From: Chloroflexota bacterium
Lineage (GTDB): Bacteria; Chloroflexota; Dehalococcoidia; Lucifugimonadales; UBA3495
DNA: 64,000 bases
Reading direction: 5' to 3'
Assembly: GCA_028874075.1 (NCBI GenBank)
Contig: JAPPLU010000070.1
Span: 104,878-168,877, forward strand
Under the pieces are notes generated by a model. That model was not told where the DNA came from, searched no databases, and saw nothing but the letters and a program-made list of their open reading frames with translations. Every line of letters starts with the position of its first letter. The first letter of the stretch is position 1. Shown here one piece after another: positions 20,769 through 38,789 of the stretch. The translations under genes were made by a program, and so were the position numbers.

Positions 20769-21719
20769 TCACGGCGTGTCCCCTTGGGCCTCCAGTGGCG
20801 GCCCAAAGCTGTAACTGCGTAGGATTTTCTGGCCCGAATCGGACAGGACGAAATCCAGGAACGCCGCGCTTTCCGGCTTCCGCGTCAGCCCCGCAATTGG
20901 ATAGTGGGCAGTTACGTTTATGGGGTCGGGCAACTCCAATACCCTCACTCCGGCGGTGACCAGAGAGGCGTTTGAGGAATAAACCACCCCGGCGTCGGCT
21001 TCCCCCAGGTTCACCTTCTGAACGATGGCGCGCACGTTGGCCTCACGGGACACCACATTTGCCCTCAAACCATTGGCCATTTGTCGGCCCAGGTGAGGTG
21101 CGGCTTCGATATTCTCGAGCAACCGTTCGGTGTATCTGCCAATGGGGACTTCTCCCTGCCCCAGGACAATTTTCGTTTGGGGCCTGGCGAGCGCTTCTAG
21201 TTGGATGCGAAATGCAGGCTGCGGCATTGTGTTGGTATCAAGAGCCTCTATGTCCAGGTTTCCGCCCGAACCGGCGAAGGCCAATATTGCCAGGCGGTTG
21301 CTGGCGAAATTCACGGCTGGGCTGGCAGTCAGTCCCAGGTCTGCCACTGCCTCCATCTGGTCCCAGTCGGCGGAAGCGAATACGTCGGCCTTGGCCCCGT
21401 GCTCCAGCTGTGTTCGCAATCGCTGGCTTCCGTCAACGTTGAGGACGACTTCGCTGTCTGGGTGAAGTGATTGGTATTCCCTGGCGATGGCATTGAAGGC
21501 CTCCGTGAGCGATGCCGCCGCGAAGACAGTGATGACGGAATCCTCCCCGTTGGCGGAACTGTCTGGGGGAGGTGATGACTGCTGGGCCTCCCTTATCCCG
21601 CAGCCCGCGGCCATTACGGCCATTATTCCCAGGGCCAGGAACGACAGGAAGCGAGAACATTTCCTGCCTTTGAGGCAGGAACCATCTTTAGTGCCTTTGC
21701 TCTGTTTTCCAGTTGTCAA
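20769..21719 (-). CDS. modA: Molybdate ABC transporter substrate-binding lipoprotein
   Basis: Lipobox-like IMAVMAAGC; VITVFAAASLTEAFNAIAREYQ. Confidence 0.88.
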   Translation of the reverse strand: MTTGKQSKGTKDGSCLKGRKCSRFLSFLALGIMAVMAAGCGIREAQQSSPPPDSSANGEDSVITVFAAASLTEAFNAIAREYQSLHPDSEVVLNVDGSQRLRTQLEHGAKADVFASADWDQMEAVADLGLTASPAVNFASNRLAILAFAGSGGNLDIEALDTNTMPQPAFRIQLEALARPQTKIVLGQGEVPIGRYTERLLENIEAAPHLGRQMANGLRANVVSREANVRAIVQKVNLGEADAGVVYSSNASLVTAGVRVLELPDPINVTAHYPIAGLTRKPESAAFLDFVLSDSGQKILRSYSFGPPLEAQGDTP

Positions 21720-21902
21720 TCTTTAGGTGAAGCAGACAGGACTATTCGCAGGCCGGGCTGAGACCCACCAATTGCAACGCGTCGCAGTTACAAAATTCTA
21801 GGTTTGGCAGTAATGCCTGTCAATGCGAAAGCCTTTTCCCTCTATCAAGACCCGCTATTGGGTCGGGCGGAGGTTCGCCAGAATATTGTGCCCAGCAAAA
21901 GA

Positions 21903-21934
21903 GTTGGGGCCCCAACCTGGGGCCCCGTTATGTT
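21903..21934. terminator. GC-rich hairpin, candidate terminator for the downstream-ending minus-strand DUF11 gene
   Basis: GGGGCCCC-AACCT-GGGGCCCC (21906-21926) nested with palindrome GTTGGGGCCCCAAC (21903-21916), just past the stop at 21993. Confidence 0.5.
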
Positions 21935-21992
21935 CCGGAAGTCTTGTCGGGCGGCCAGTGATCTAACCGCCCGATGCAGGGTTTAGTTTTGG

Positions 21993-24695
21993 TTACCGTT
22001 CAACGATGGTGGTACCTTCCTGGGCCGTGATCGGTTGGCCGAACTCGTCGTAACGCAAGGTTGCGGAAGCGACCACGTCTCCAGAGCTCACCGCCTCGAC
22101 AGAGATGGTGTATTCAAGCTCACCACCGGCCGCCAGGGACGGGACTGCCGTGTATGTTACGGTGCCACCCGTGATGGAGCCACCCTCAGCGCTGACTATG
22201 GAGAACTGGGACGGTATGGTAACCGACAGCCTCACGTTGGTCATTGCCGAGTCCTGGCTCTGGTTGGTGATAACGATCGTGTATCCGCCCTGCTCACCGA
22301 CGCCCATTGGGTCGACGGTGTCGATGATGCTCAGGTGTGCCGCCGCGGCCGCCACGATGCTGATGTTCAGTACCGCGTCGGCGGAAGCGCCCTCGGTGGT
22401 GGATACGTTAGCGGTATTGATGACTTCGCCCACGGAATCGCCGCGGAGGGTCACCTGAACCTCAACGGATTCACCTGCACCCAGATCGCCGATGGTCCAG
22501 GTTACTACGCCGTCGGCTTCCTGGCCGCCGTTGTCACTGGTTACGTAGGACATTTCAGCAGGAATGTTGTCCGTTATGGTCACGCCGGTCAGGTTGGCCG
22601 TACCAGTGTTGGTAGCCGTGATGGCGTAGGTCCGTTCACCCTCTACGTAAAGGGCCGAACCACCTACCTTCGCAAGCGTTATCGCCGGTTCAAGCACGTC
22701 GATGCTGGCCTCTGCCGTTACGGTGACGTCGCGCTCGGTAGCGGAGACCGTATTGGTGATGACACCGCCCACCGTGGGAGTCCCGGTTACGGTGATGGTG
22801 GCCGTGGCGCCCGGATCGATGGATGCGATGGTCCATTGCAGGCTGCCATCCCCGCCCAGGGTGGCTTCGGGATCGGCCACTACGCTGCCAATCTCGGCAG
22901 GCAGCGGGTCAACCACTGAAACGTTGGACGCTATCGCGTTGCCGTTGTTGGTCACCGCGATGGTAAAGACCGTCTGTTGGCCCAGCAGCGGGCTGGGGTT
23001 GTCCGCCGTCTTTGTAATGGACAGGTCGGACTTGGTGACCAGAGTAGTAGCCTGTGCCGTGGCGGTGGCGCCCTCGTCCGAATTAACGGTCGAGGTATTC
23101 ACTATCTCGCCCGGATCGCCGGTGGTGGCTACCAGGGTCACCGAAGCGGAAGCCTCGGCGTCCAGGGAGTCGATTAACCAGCTGATGGAGCCGTCGGCGC
23201 CCACCGCCGCCTCCGGGCTGCTGGACACGTAGGTCAGGCCCTCGGGCAGAATGTCGGTTAGGACGATGTTTGTCAGTGCGCCGGCGCCGTCGTTGGTAAC
23301 CGTGATTTCATAGGTCAGGTCGTCCCCGGAGATGGTCTGTTCCGGACCGGACTTGGCCAGCTGCAGGGAGCCGGGGATTACGCTGGTCAGGGCCGTATCC
23401 TGCCCGCTGATGCCTTCGACGGAGAGGGCGGTAGCGGTATTGATCTGCTCGCCGACGTTTGCTGCCGTCAGCATCATAGTGACGGAAACGGACTCACCGG
23501 GCGGGATGTCGCCCAGGCTCCAGGTAACGGTAGCGCCGTCGGAACTGGCAGCTTCCGGCGTGGAGCTGATGAACGTCAGACCCGCGGGCAATTCGTCGGT
23601 CAGGGTTACGTTGGTAGCGGTGGTGTCGCCACTGTTGGTGACGGCAACGGTGTATTCGCCGGTCTTGCGCAGACCAAGGCTGGCAGGACCTTCCTTGTTA
23701 ACTTCCAGGGTGGGCGACTGCCACGTCTTGGTGTGAGTGTGGCTGAACATCGCCTTGTTGGTGCCCTCTTCCAGTACCTGGATCAACACCTGGTTGTCGC
23801 CCAGGGCGGGATCAACCTGCCGCAATGTGACCACCGTTTCACCGTTATCGTTGGTGGTGGTGGAAACCGTCTCTCCCTGGTTATCCAGGGTGGCTGCGGG
23901 GTCCCCGTCCACGATGGACCACGCCACGTTGGCGTCCGCTATGGGAGAGCCGTCAGTAACCTTGTAAATCCGCACCAGCATCGGGTGCTCGGTCCCTACC
24001 AGGTTAACGCCGTCGGCAGGGAACTCAACATCCATATCAACCCAGTGCTTGACTGCGAAAACCTTGTGGGTGTCGTTGTCCACTATCTGGGGGACAAAGG
24101 CAGTAACGTCGGTGTCGCCAGTCCGGGTGGCCGTAATGGTCAGGGTGGCCTGGCCGTTGTCGTCGGTAATGACGCGCCCAAAGTAATTGTCTACCTTGCG
24201 GGGGTTCTCCCCCCCAAGGGAGACGATGTCGCCCACGGCCTCACTGAAACGGTTGAGGAACACTTCCACCTCAACACCGTTGGCCGGTGTACCGTCGGCC
24301 CCGTTCACCGTTACAGTGAAGGTATGCTGGCTGAAGATGGGGTTCCAGTCTTCCACTGGATCAATACTGACCGCCGTCGGCACTGTGGCTGGCTCGGTTT
24401 GGGCAATCACAGTGTTGGTAAGTTCGGCCAAAGACTGGTTTCCGGCCAGGTCGGCACGGCTGTCTTCGTCCAATCTAACTTGCGGGAATCTGGTGTAAGT
24501 TGCAACCGAGGCGGTGGAAGGGGGAGAGGAGTCTTTCTGGGCTTCCGGAGAGGGTTCTACAAAATTCACTATGGCCGGCGCATCAGTCGAAGAGGATGGC
24601 GCTAGCAGCATTGTGCCGGTAACTATCCCGGCCAATGCAAGCACGGCAATAATGCCGATCATCCACGGAAGAGTCTTAAAGGTTGATGGGCTCAT
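21993..24695 (-). CDS. Large secreted/anchored DUF11 (conserved repeat) Ig-like surface protein
   Basis: N-terminal TM anchor (TLPWMIGIIAVLALAGIVTGTMLL) and several repeats of the type YTVAVTNSGDTTATNVTLTDELPAGLTFISS... Confidence 0.82.
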   Translation of the reverse strand: MSPSTFKTLPWMIGIIAVLALAGIVTGTMLLAPSSSTDAPAIVNFVEPSPEAQKDSSPPSTASVATYTRFPQVRLDEDSRADLAGNQSLAELTNTVIAQTEPATVPTAVSIDPVEDWNPIFSQHTFTVTVNGADGTPANGVEVEVFLNRFSEAVGDIVSLGGENPRKVDNYFGRVITDDNGQATLTITATRTGDTDVTAFVPQIVDNDTHKVFAVKHWVDMDVEFPADGVNLVGTEHPMLVRIYKVTDGSPIADANVAWSIVDGDPAATLDNQGETVSTTTNDNGETVVTLRQVDPALGDNQVLIQVLEEGTNKAMFSHTHTKTWQSPTLEVNKEGPASLGLRKTGEYTVAVTNSGDTTATNVTLTDELPAGLTFISSTPEAASSDGATVTWSLGDIPPGESVSVTMMLTAANVGEQINTATALSVEGISGQDTALTSVIPGSLQLAKSGPEQTISGDDLTYEITVTNDGAGALTNIVLTDILPEGLTYVSSSPEAAVGADGSISWLIDSLDAEASASVTLVATTGDPGEIVNTSTVNSDEGATATAQATTLVTKSDLSITKTADNPSPLLGQQTVFTIAVTNNGNAIASNVSVVDPLPAEIGSVVADPEATLGGDGSLQWTIASIDPGATATITVTGTPTVGGVITNTVSATERDVTVTAEASIDVLEPAITLAKVGGSALYVEGERTYAITATNTGTANLTGVTITDNIPAEMSYVTSDNGGQEADGVVTWTIGDLGAGESVEVQVTLRGDSVGEVINTANVSTTEGASADAVLNISIVAAAAAHLSIIDTVDPMGVGEQGGYTIVITNQSQDSAMTNVRLSVTIPSQFSIVSAEGGSITGGTVTYTAVPSLAAGGELEYTISVEAVSSGDVVASATLRYDEFGQPITAQEGTTIVER

Positions 24696-25479
24696 TTGTA
24701 CCTTCCTCTGTCATGTTTGTGGATAGAAGTGTGTTGATGAAGTGAACGCCGGCAAAGTTGGGGAGAATACCAAATTGCCTATCGGAATGGCGAATTTCGA
24801 CGCAAAGAATTTTACATGGCAGTTATGGAAAGTCAAGGGGTACCCTTTGGCCGCGCTAGCCCCGGAAGCCCGGAAATCGGCACCTGAGGCGCACCAACCT
24901 AATTGATCACCGCCCAGTTGCCACCGTATTCCCACCCATATTAGACGAATCAGACGCCTCTATTTTCCCCTTCAAATCACGGAGCGGATACCCATAAATA
25001 GGTGAAGTAAGGAGTTGAGACATTATACAAACAAGATCAACCTTTCACCATAAATTCACGGCTACGTCTAATTTCAGGCGCTGCCGGCGATGCTGAGGTT
25101 GTCGCGCACATCCCGGCCTTCAGGAAACTGTCAGCGGGTTGCAAAGTAGTCCGCGAACTGGGCCTTCCATTAATTCTGGTGCCGTTCGGTTAGAGGCAAC
25201 TGCACTTCACGTCTGTGAAAAATTATTCGTTTACGCGTAGTCGGGAATCTCGAACTTGGCTGGTTTGGCGGTCGAAGGAATCCTTGCCGAGTGCGATTGC
25301 CCTGCTGGCTGGTAGATAACCCAGGAAGATCTCAAAACCGACCCTCGATTCCCGTCACCATTGAGAGAAGAAGGTTGGGGAGGGGATGGCCCCATCTTTG
25401 CTTGGAGCTACGCCCCACCGTCGTTCCCTCTCTCTCCAGGTGCGAGAGAACTTTGTAGTTGTCCAGGATCAAAAATGGG

Positions 25480-25507
25480 TTGACATTCTGGGCCATAAGT
25501 CTATAAT
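25480..25507 (+). promoter_or_regulatory. Candidate sigma70-type promoter for rpoBC
   Basis: TTGACA (25480-25485), 16-nt spacer, TATAAT (25502-25507), about 135 bp upstream of the rpoB start. Confidence 0.65.
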
Positions 25508-25641
25508 AGGAAGTTGCCGATTATGCCTCAAGTACCTTTTTTTGCTCACTTTCCGAAGCAAATCACAGTCCTTAGTACCGCTTTGCCTAATCATTCCGGC
25601 CACTAGTCCCCATCCTGCGTTCGCAAAAAGGAGAATGGAGT

Positions 25642-28600
25642 ATGGCTATGTCTCCCGTGTCTAATGGGCATTCCAATGGCAAGGCCAATGGCGCCGGTTC
25701 AGCCTCCGCCAGGGTCAAGTCTTATGCCCGTATCGCCGAGGTCCTGGATGTACCTCACCTGATCCTCAGCCAGGTGCAGTCCTATGACTGGTTCAAGAAG
25801 GACGGCTTGGCGGAAGTATTCAGGGAATTTTCTCCAATAACCGATTACACCGGCAAGAAGTACGAGCTGCACTTCCTGGAACATACCTTTGAAGAGCCCA
25901 AGCTTTCGCCGGCCGAGTGCAAGGAGTTGGAGAAGACCTATAACCAGCCCCTGACCTTGAAGGCCCTGCTGGTCAAGCTCGAGACTAACGAGCGGCTCGA
26001 GCAGGACATATTCATGGGCGAAATTCCCGTGATGACGGATACAGGTACTTTCATCATTAATGGTGCCGAGCGGGTGGTGGTCAGCCAGTTGGTCCGTTCT
26101 CCTGGCGTTTATTTCAAGCACGACAAGTCGCCTTCGGTGGAGCGGAACCTCTGCACGGCCCAGGTAATTCCTTCCCGGGGAGCATGGCTGGAATTTGAGA
26201 CCAGCATCAAGGACATTCTGTCCGTTAAGGTCGACCGGAAGCGCCGTGTTTCCGTTACTACCTTCTTTCGTGCCATGGGCGTAACCAGGGAAGAAATGGT
26301 GGCCTATTTCGCTGATGTGGATACTGACGAAAGGCACCAGTACATCCAGACAACCCTGGACCGAGACCAGCCTTCTTCTGAACGAGACCCCCATTTCCGC
26401 GAAGACGACCTTCGCAACATGTGGGAGTGGCTCCGCCCTGACCAGGACTTTGATATCGATACTGCCCGCCAGATCGCTTCGGCCCAGGTGGAGTTGTACC
26501 GACGCCTGCGCCCCGGGGAGCCCCCCAGCGTAGAGAACGCCAGCAATCTGATCAAGACTTCCTTCTTTGATGCCAGGCGCTACGACCTGGGGCGGGTTGG
26601 CCGCTACAAGTTTAACCGCCGCCTCCAGATCGAAGAACGCGCCGACCAGCGGATTCTGTCCCTGGACGACATGCTTCGGGTGGTCCGCACTCTCATCCTG
26701 GTCAACCGGGGCGAGGAGCGGGCCGACGACATTGACCACCTGGGCAACCGCAGGGTCAGGGCCGTGGGCGAACTGGTGCAGAACCAGGTGCGTATTGGCC
26801 TGTCCCGCATGGAGCGCATGGTCAAGGAAAAAATGACCCTGGTGGATGCCGAAGAGGTGGCCCCCCGGGGTCTGGTGAACGTGCGGCCCGTGGTGGCCGC
26901 CGTGCGTGAGTTTTTCGGCGGCTCCCAGTTGTCCCAGTTCATGGACCAGACCAATCCCCTGGCGGAACTGACGCACAAGCGCCGCCTGTCGGCCCTCGGG
27001 CCGGGCGGCCTGTCCAGGGAGCGGGCCGGCTTCGACGTGCGGGACGTGCATTTCTCGCACTATGGCCGCATTTGCCCTATTGAGACTCCTGAAGGGCCCA
27101 ACATTGGCCTGCTAAGTTCCCTCTCGTCCTATGCCCAGACCAACCCCTATGGGTTTATCGAGTCGCCCTACCGCCGTGTGCTGAAGTCCATTTCCAATAC
27201 CGCTCCCGACCTGGAGGGCCGGGAGGTTACCGAGGACGTGCAGGGTCTGGACGGCAAAGTGCTGGTCGCCGCAGGCAAGAAGCTAAACCGCTCCAACGTA
27301 GGGGCCGTTCGCGCACTGCCTTCTGGTACCATGATCCGTGTCCGTCCGTATGTGGCAGGCGGTTCCGAGTTCGTGGAGTACATGTCCGCGGACCGGGAGG
27401 AGAACTTCCGCATCGCCCAGGCTAACTCCGAACTGGATGCTTTGGGCCAGTTCGTCCACGATCGCGTAGAAATCCGGTTGGGTGAGAACTACGCCCAGGA
27501 TTCCCCTGAGAACATTGATCTGATGGACGTTTCGCCCATGCAGATCATGAGCATTTCCGCGGCCCTGATTCCCTTCCTTGAGCACGACGACGCCAACCGT
27601 GCCCTCATGGGTTCGAACATGCAGCGCCAGGCGGTGCCCTTGCTGCGACCCCAGGTTCCGGTCGTTGGCACCGGCATTGAGGAAAGGGTGGCCAGGGACA
27701 GCGGGCAGGTGGTCCTTTCCCGCGCCTCCGGCGTGGTTTCCTCAGTTTCAGGACGGGACATAGTCGTTACCGACTCCGACGGATTGGAGTACCACCACGA
27801 CCTGGTCAAGTTTTCGCGTACCAATCAGGGGACCTGCTTCGATCAGCGGTCCATCGTCCAGAAGGGCGACCGGGTGCTGGTAGGCGATACCCTGGCCGAC
27901 AGCTCGTCGACGGACTCGGGCAAGCTGGCCCTGGGTCAAAACGTGCTGGTAGCTTTCATGTCCTGGGAAGGATATAACTACGAAGACGCCATCATCATTA
28001 GCGAACGCCTGGTCAAGGACGACCAGTTCACTTCCATACACATTGAAAAGCACGAAATGGAGGCACGGGAAACCAAGCTGGGCCCCGAGGAAATCACTCG
28101 CGACATTCCCAACGTGGGCGAGACTAGCCTGCGGGACCTGGACGAGCGTGGGATCATCCGCGTCGGCGCCGACGTGGGCCCTGGCGACATCCTGGTGGGC
28201 AAGGTAACTCCCAAAGGTGAGACCGAGCTTACCGCTGAGGAAAAGCTTCTTCGGGCCATTTTCGGTGAGAAGTCTCGTGATGTGAAGGATACCTCCCTGC
28301 GCGTCCCTCACGGGGAACGGGGCAAGGTTATTGACGTAAAGATTCTCAACCGTGCTAACCGGGACGACCTGCCCCCGGGCGTAAACGAAGCAGTCCGCGT
28401 ATGGATCGCCCAGACCAGGAAGATTTCTGTAGGCGACAAGATGGCCGGCCGCCACGGCAATAAGGGCGTGGTGTCCCGCATCTTGCCGGTGGAGGACATG
28501 CCTTTCCTGGAAGACGGTACTCCAGTGGACATGATTCTTAATCCCATTGGCGTACCCTCGCGCATGAACCTGGGCCAGGTGCTGGAAACCCATCTGGGCT

Positions 28601-29438
28601 GGGCCGCCCGAGGACTGAACTTCCGCGCCCAGACCCCGGTGTTTGATGGCGCTTCTGATGAGTCCATTGAGGACTCCCTTTCCCGGCTCTGGTTCGCCGA
28701 GCAATCGGGCGCGATAGACGGTGGCCCGGCTGAGTGGTCGCCAAGTATAGACTTCTCCCGCATCAACGACTGGCTGGGTGAAAGGGGCTACGATGGCGGC
28801 CGCCTGTTCGACGAGAATGTTCGCGGCGAGGCGCGGGACGCGTGCCTGAGCATCTGGCTCAAGGACAAGGCCAGTGTTGAGTCGGACGGAATGTCGTCGG
28901 AACAGATGCACGAGGAAGCTCTGCGGGTTCACCGGGAGCGTGGAATAGCCCCGCCCATCTTTGGCAAGTTCCAGCTCTATGACGGGCGGACCGGCGACGC
29001 CTTCGACCAGTTGGTAACTGTGGGCAGCATCTATATGCTGAAGCTGATTCACTTGGTGGAGGACAAGATTCACGCCCGCTCCACCGGACCCTACTCCATG
29101 ATTACCCAGCAGCCCCTGGGCGGTAAGGCCCAGTTCGGCGGCCAGCGTTTCGGCGAAATGGAAGTGTGGGCCCTGGAGGCCTACAGCGCCGCCTACAACC
29201 TTCAGGAGGTATTGACGGTCAAGTCCGACGACGTGGCAGGCAGGGTCAAGACCTACGAAGCCATCGTCAAGGGCGAGCCTATCGGCCAGCCCGGCGTCCC
29301 CGAGTCCTTTAACGTCCTGCTCAAGGAACTGCAGAGCCTCGGCCTGTCCGTGGAACTGCTCAACGAAGAGGACCGGGCTTCCCTGATGGAAGGGATGGGG
29401 GACGAATCCGAGTTGTATGAATCACTGGAGGCGATTTA

Positions 29439-29439
<1 letters not shown>
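25642..29439 (+). CDS. rpoB: DNA-directed RNA polymerase subunit beta
   Basis: 1265 aa; [51 protein letters not shown]. Confidence 0.98.
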
Positions 29440-33663
<4,224 letters not shown>

Positions 33664-33677
<14 letters not shown>

Positions 33678-34674
33678 ACCAGTGGCAGGAGCCGGTTCAG
33701 CGGGTGAGGCGGGGCAACCCTGTCTAGCCGTTGAATTGGCTCCTGTTCATCCCCGTGGCCTTGCCTTGCGTAACCCCGTGATGATTGCGTCGGGCACCTT
33801 CGGCTACGACGGTTACGGTCGTGGTCTTACCCCCGAAATGGACCTTTCAAGGCTGGGGGCGGTCATTCCCAAGACCTTTACCCGCCTTTCTCGCGAAGGC
33901 AACCCCGAACCTCGCTGGTATCCCGAGTCCTACCGGGTCGCTCGCGAAAACCACGAACCCGTGATGCTCAATGCTATTGGATTGACCAACCCCGGCATTG
34001 AATCGGGGCTGGAAGAACTCGCGCCGCAGTGGGCTCAGTGGGACGCTACTGTGCTGTTGAGTATGTCCGGCGACAGCGTCGGTCAATTCGGCGATATGGC
34101 GAGGATGACTGCAGGTGTAACGGGATTCGAAGCCATAGAGTTGAACCTCAGCTGCCCCAACGTGGAGCAAGGCGACCTGTTTAGCTACAGCCCCAGGGGG
34201 ACTTCCCAAGCTGTGTCTGCCGTGAAGCGCCATGCGGAAGTGCCGGTGCTGGCGAAGTTGGCCCCCAATGTCCCCGACATAGTGCCCATCGCCAGGGCGG
34301 CGGTGGATGCCGGGGCCGATGCCCTCACCATCTGCAATACCATCCCTGCCATGAACATAGATCTGGAATCCCGCAAGCCGGCGCTGGGTAACGTTACCGG
34401 CGGCCTTTCGGGACCCGGGCTGCATCCGGTGGCGGTAGCCCTTGTGTACCGAGCCGCCCGTGCCGTGGACGTGCCCATAATAGGCGTGGGTGGGATCTTC
34501 ACCGCCGAGGATGCCCTGGAGTTCATCTTGGCCGGCGCCACCGCCATACAGGTGGGGAGCGCCAACCTGGCCGACCTTTGGGCGCCTTTCAAGATCCTGG
34601 AAGGGATGCAGGCCTGGCTGGGGGAACGCGGTATTTCCGATATCAACGACCTGATTGGAGCGGTGGAAGTCTGA
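33664..34674 (+). CDS. pyrD: Dihydroorotate dehydrogenase (class 1B-like)
   Basis: [66 protein letters not shown]. Overlaps the rpoC 3' end by 14 nt with the start as called. Confidence 0.92.
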
Positions 34675-34697
34675 CCGCCTGTTTGTAGTCAAACGAC

Positions 34698-34734
34698 GAA
34701 AGGGGCGGGCTGCAAACCCGCCCCTTTCCATTTT
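34698..34734. terminator. Strong bidirectional intrinsic terminator between convergent pyrD and clp genes
   Basis: GAAAGGGGCGGG-CTGCAAA-CCCGCCCCTTTC-CATTTT, perfect 12-bp stem. Confidence 0.85.
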
Positions 34735-34766
34735 GAGAGCGTTTTAATCACCAGTCGCCGCTTGAG

Positions 34767-37214
<2,448 letters not shown>

Positions 37215-37322
37215 AGTCTCAACTCCTGGCTGCCCCCTCCCGTGCTGTCGCCGTTAGCAGGGTTACCACGGGCGGGGCGGAAAAAGGATAGGAATAGTGC
37301 TTCGATAAGACCTGACGCATTC

Positions 37323-37679
37323 CTAGGCCTGGTTTCTTCTCATGTCCGCGCTCGGCGCACCTGGCCGTTGCTGCAGTTCCTCGACCGTGGCGCTCAACCT
37401 CTTGACTTCTTGCTCCAGTTCCTCAATTCGGGCCATCAACTTCAGGGCCACCTCTGCGCCGGCCAGGTTGACGCCCATGTCCTCGGTGAAGGTCTTAATG
37501 CGGCGCAGGCGTTCAATGTCAGCTACCGAATATAGCCGCTGTCGTCCGTTGGAGCGTGACGGCCAAATCAGCCCCACCCGCTCGTAGTAACGCAAGGTCT
37601 GGGCATGCAGGCCCACCATGCGGGCGGCGATGCTGATGACGAAGCAGGGTTCGTCGGATTGGTTTCGGTCGTATACCAT
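37323..37679 (-). CDS. hspR: MerR-family heat-shock transcriptional repressor
   Basis: CFVISIAARMVGLHAQTLRYYERVGLIWPSRSNGRQRLYSVADIERLRRIKTFTEDMGVNLAGAEVALKL. Confidence 0.88.
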   Translation of the reverse strand: MVYDRNQSDEPCFVISIAARMVGLHAQTLRYYERVGLIWPSRSNGRQRLYSVADIERLRRIKTFTEDMGVNLAGAEVALKLMARIEELEQEVKRLSATVEELQQRPGAPSADMRRNQA

Positions 37680-37681
37680 AT

Positions 37682-38587
37682 CTATACCTTCTGTCCGGTC
37701 CTCAGGTCCCTGAGTTTGCGGAACAGTTCCTGTTCTTCGGGTCCCGGGTTGCTGGGCAGCACCGCCTTGACGGTGGTGTACAGGCTGCCCTTGCTGGCCG
37801 GCTGGTTCAGTTCCGGCATTCCCTGGCCGGCCATGCGGAACCTGCGGCCGTTCTGGGTGCCGGGGGGAATAGTCAACGCAACCCTGCCTGTCAGGGTGGG
37901 CACGGTGACCTCCGCGCCCAGGGCCAGGTCGTCCACCGGCACCTCCACCTCGGAGTAAAGGTCCTTGCCTTTGCGCTCAAACCGGGGGTGCTCAATTACG
38001 GTAACGGCCAGGTAAAAGTCGCCGTCGCCACCACCGGCGGGTATGTGCACCCGGGAGCCGGTATCAACGCCTGGGGGAACCCTAACCTCCAGCCGCCGTC
38101 CGTCGGGCAAGTTCACCATCCTGGTAGCCCCTTCTGCCGCCTCGGCCAGGGTGATGTCCACCTGGTATTCGGCCGGCGCTTGACGGGGCGTTCCCCGTTC
38201 CGACCCAAAGTTGTTGAAAAGTCGGTCGAAGAGATCGTCGGAACCTAAGCCTCCAAGGTCGAAGTTGTCTCCGTTGTGTCCGCCAAAGTCGCCCTCGCTG
38301 TAGTAGTGGTACCTGCTGCGGCCCCGACTGCGGGCCTGGGCGTCGGCTTGTTCAATTTCGTCGGCGTGCATCCAGCGGTCGCCGTACTTGTCGTACTTGC
38401 GCCGCTTATCGGAGTCCGACAGAACTCCGTGGGCCTCATTTATCTGCTTGAACTTTTCTTCTGCGTCAGGGTCGCCCGGGTTAACGTCGGGATGATACTG
38501 GCGGGCCAATTTCCGGTAAGCCTGCCGGATATCCTTGTCTGTAGCGTCCCGGGCGACTCCCAGCAATGCATAGTAATTTGCTGACAT
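37682..38587 (-). CDS. DnaJ/CbpA-like co-chaperone
   Basis: YYALLGVARDATDKDIRQAYRKLARQYHPDVNPGD J-domain (HPD) plus DnaJ C-terminal domain; no zinc finger. Confidence 0.9.
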   Translation of the reverse strand: MSANYYALLGVARDATDKDIRQAYRKLARQYHPDVNPGDPDAEEKFKQINEAHGVLSDSDKRRKYDKYGDRWMHADEIEQADAQARSRGRSRYHYYSEGDFGGHNGDNFDLGGLGSDDLFDRLFNNFGSERGTPRQAPAEYQVDITLAEAAEGATRMVNLPDGRRLEVRVPPGVDTGSRVHIPAGGGDGDFYLAVTVIEHPRFERKGKDLYSEVEVPVDDLALGAEVTVPTLTGRVALTIPPGTQNGRRFRMAGQGMPELNQPASKGSLYTTVKAVLPSNPGPEEQELFRKLRDLRTGQKV

Positions 38588-38681
38588 GGGGTTCACCTCT
38601 CATGGGTGGTCGCCGTCGTATTGGTATTGTATTGACACGGGAGCATATTGTCAAGATAGTTGGTCAATATTATATAAAAGA

Positions 38682-38701
38682 CTTGACATCTAATACTCAA
38701 G
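38682..38701. promoter_or_regulatory. Candidate HAIR-like HspR operator in the dnaJ/hsp20 divergent region
   Basis: Inverted repeat CTTGACATCTAATACTCAAG, similar to the HspR HAIR consensus CTTGAGT-N7-ACTCAAG but imperfect. A second IR TTGACA...TGTCAA lies at 38632-38654. Confidence 0.5.
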
Positions 38702-38789
38702 TATTTAGAATAGTTAGCGTAGACTTGATATGAAGAATATCAAAGTTACTGCCATAAAAGAGTAAATAAAAACGGCAGGAGGTACAACT

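Noticed and set aside
21720-21990. Possible Moco or other riboswitch upstream of modA
   Set aside because: Only a GC hairpin was identifiable, and it is best explained as a terminator for the DUF11 gene; no riboswitch core could be recognised by eye.
24696-25479. ~800-bp gap upstream of the rpoB promoter as a hidden gene or structural RNA
   Set aside because: No credible ORF, tRNA or recognisable RNA motif found by eye; left unannotated.
25699-29073. Long minus-strand ORFs opposite rpoB (453 and 441 aa)
   Set aside because: Antisense shadows of rpoB; no recognisable domain.
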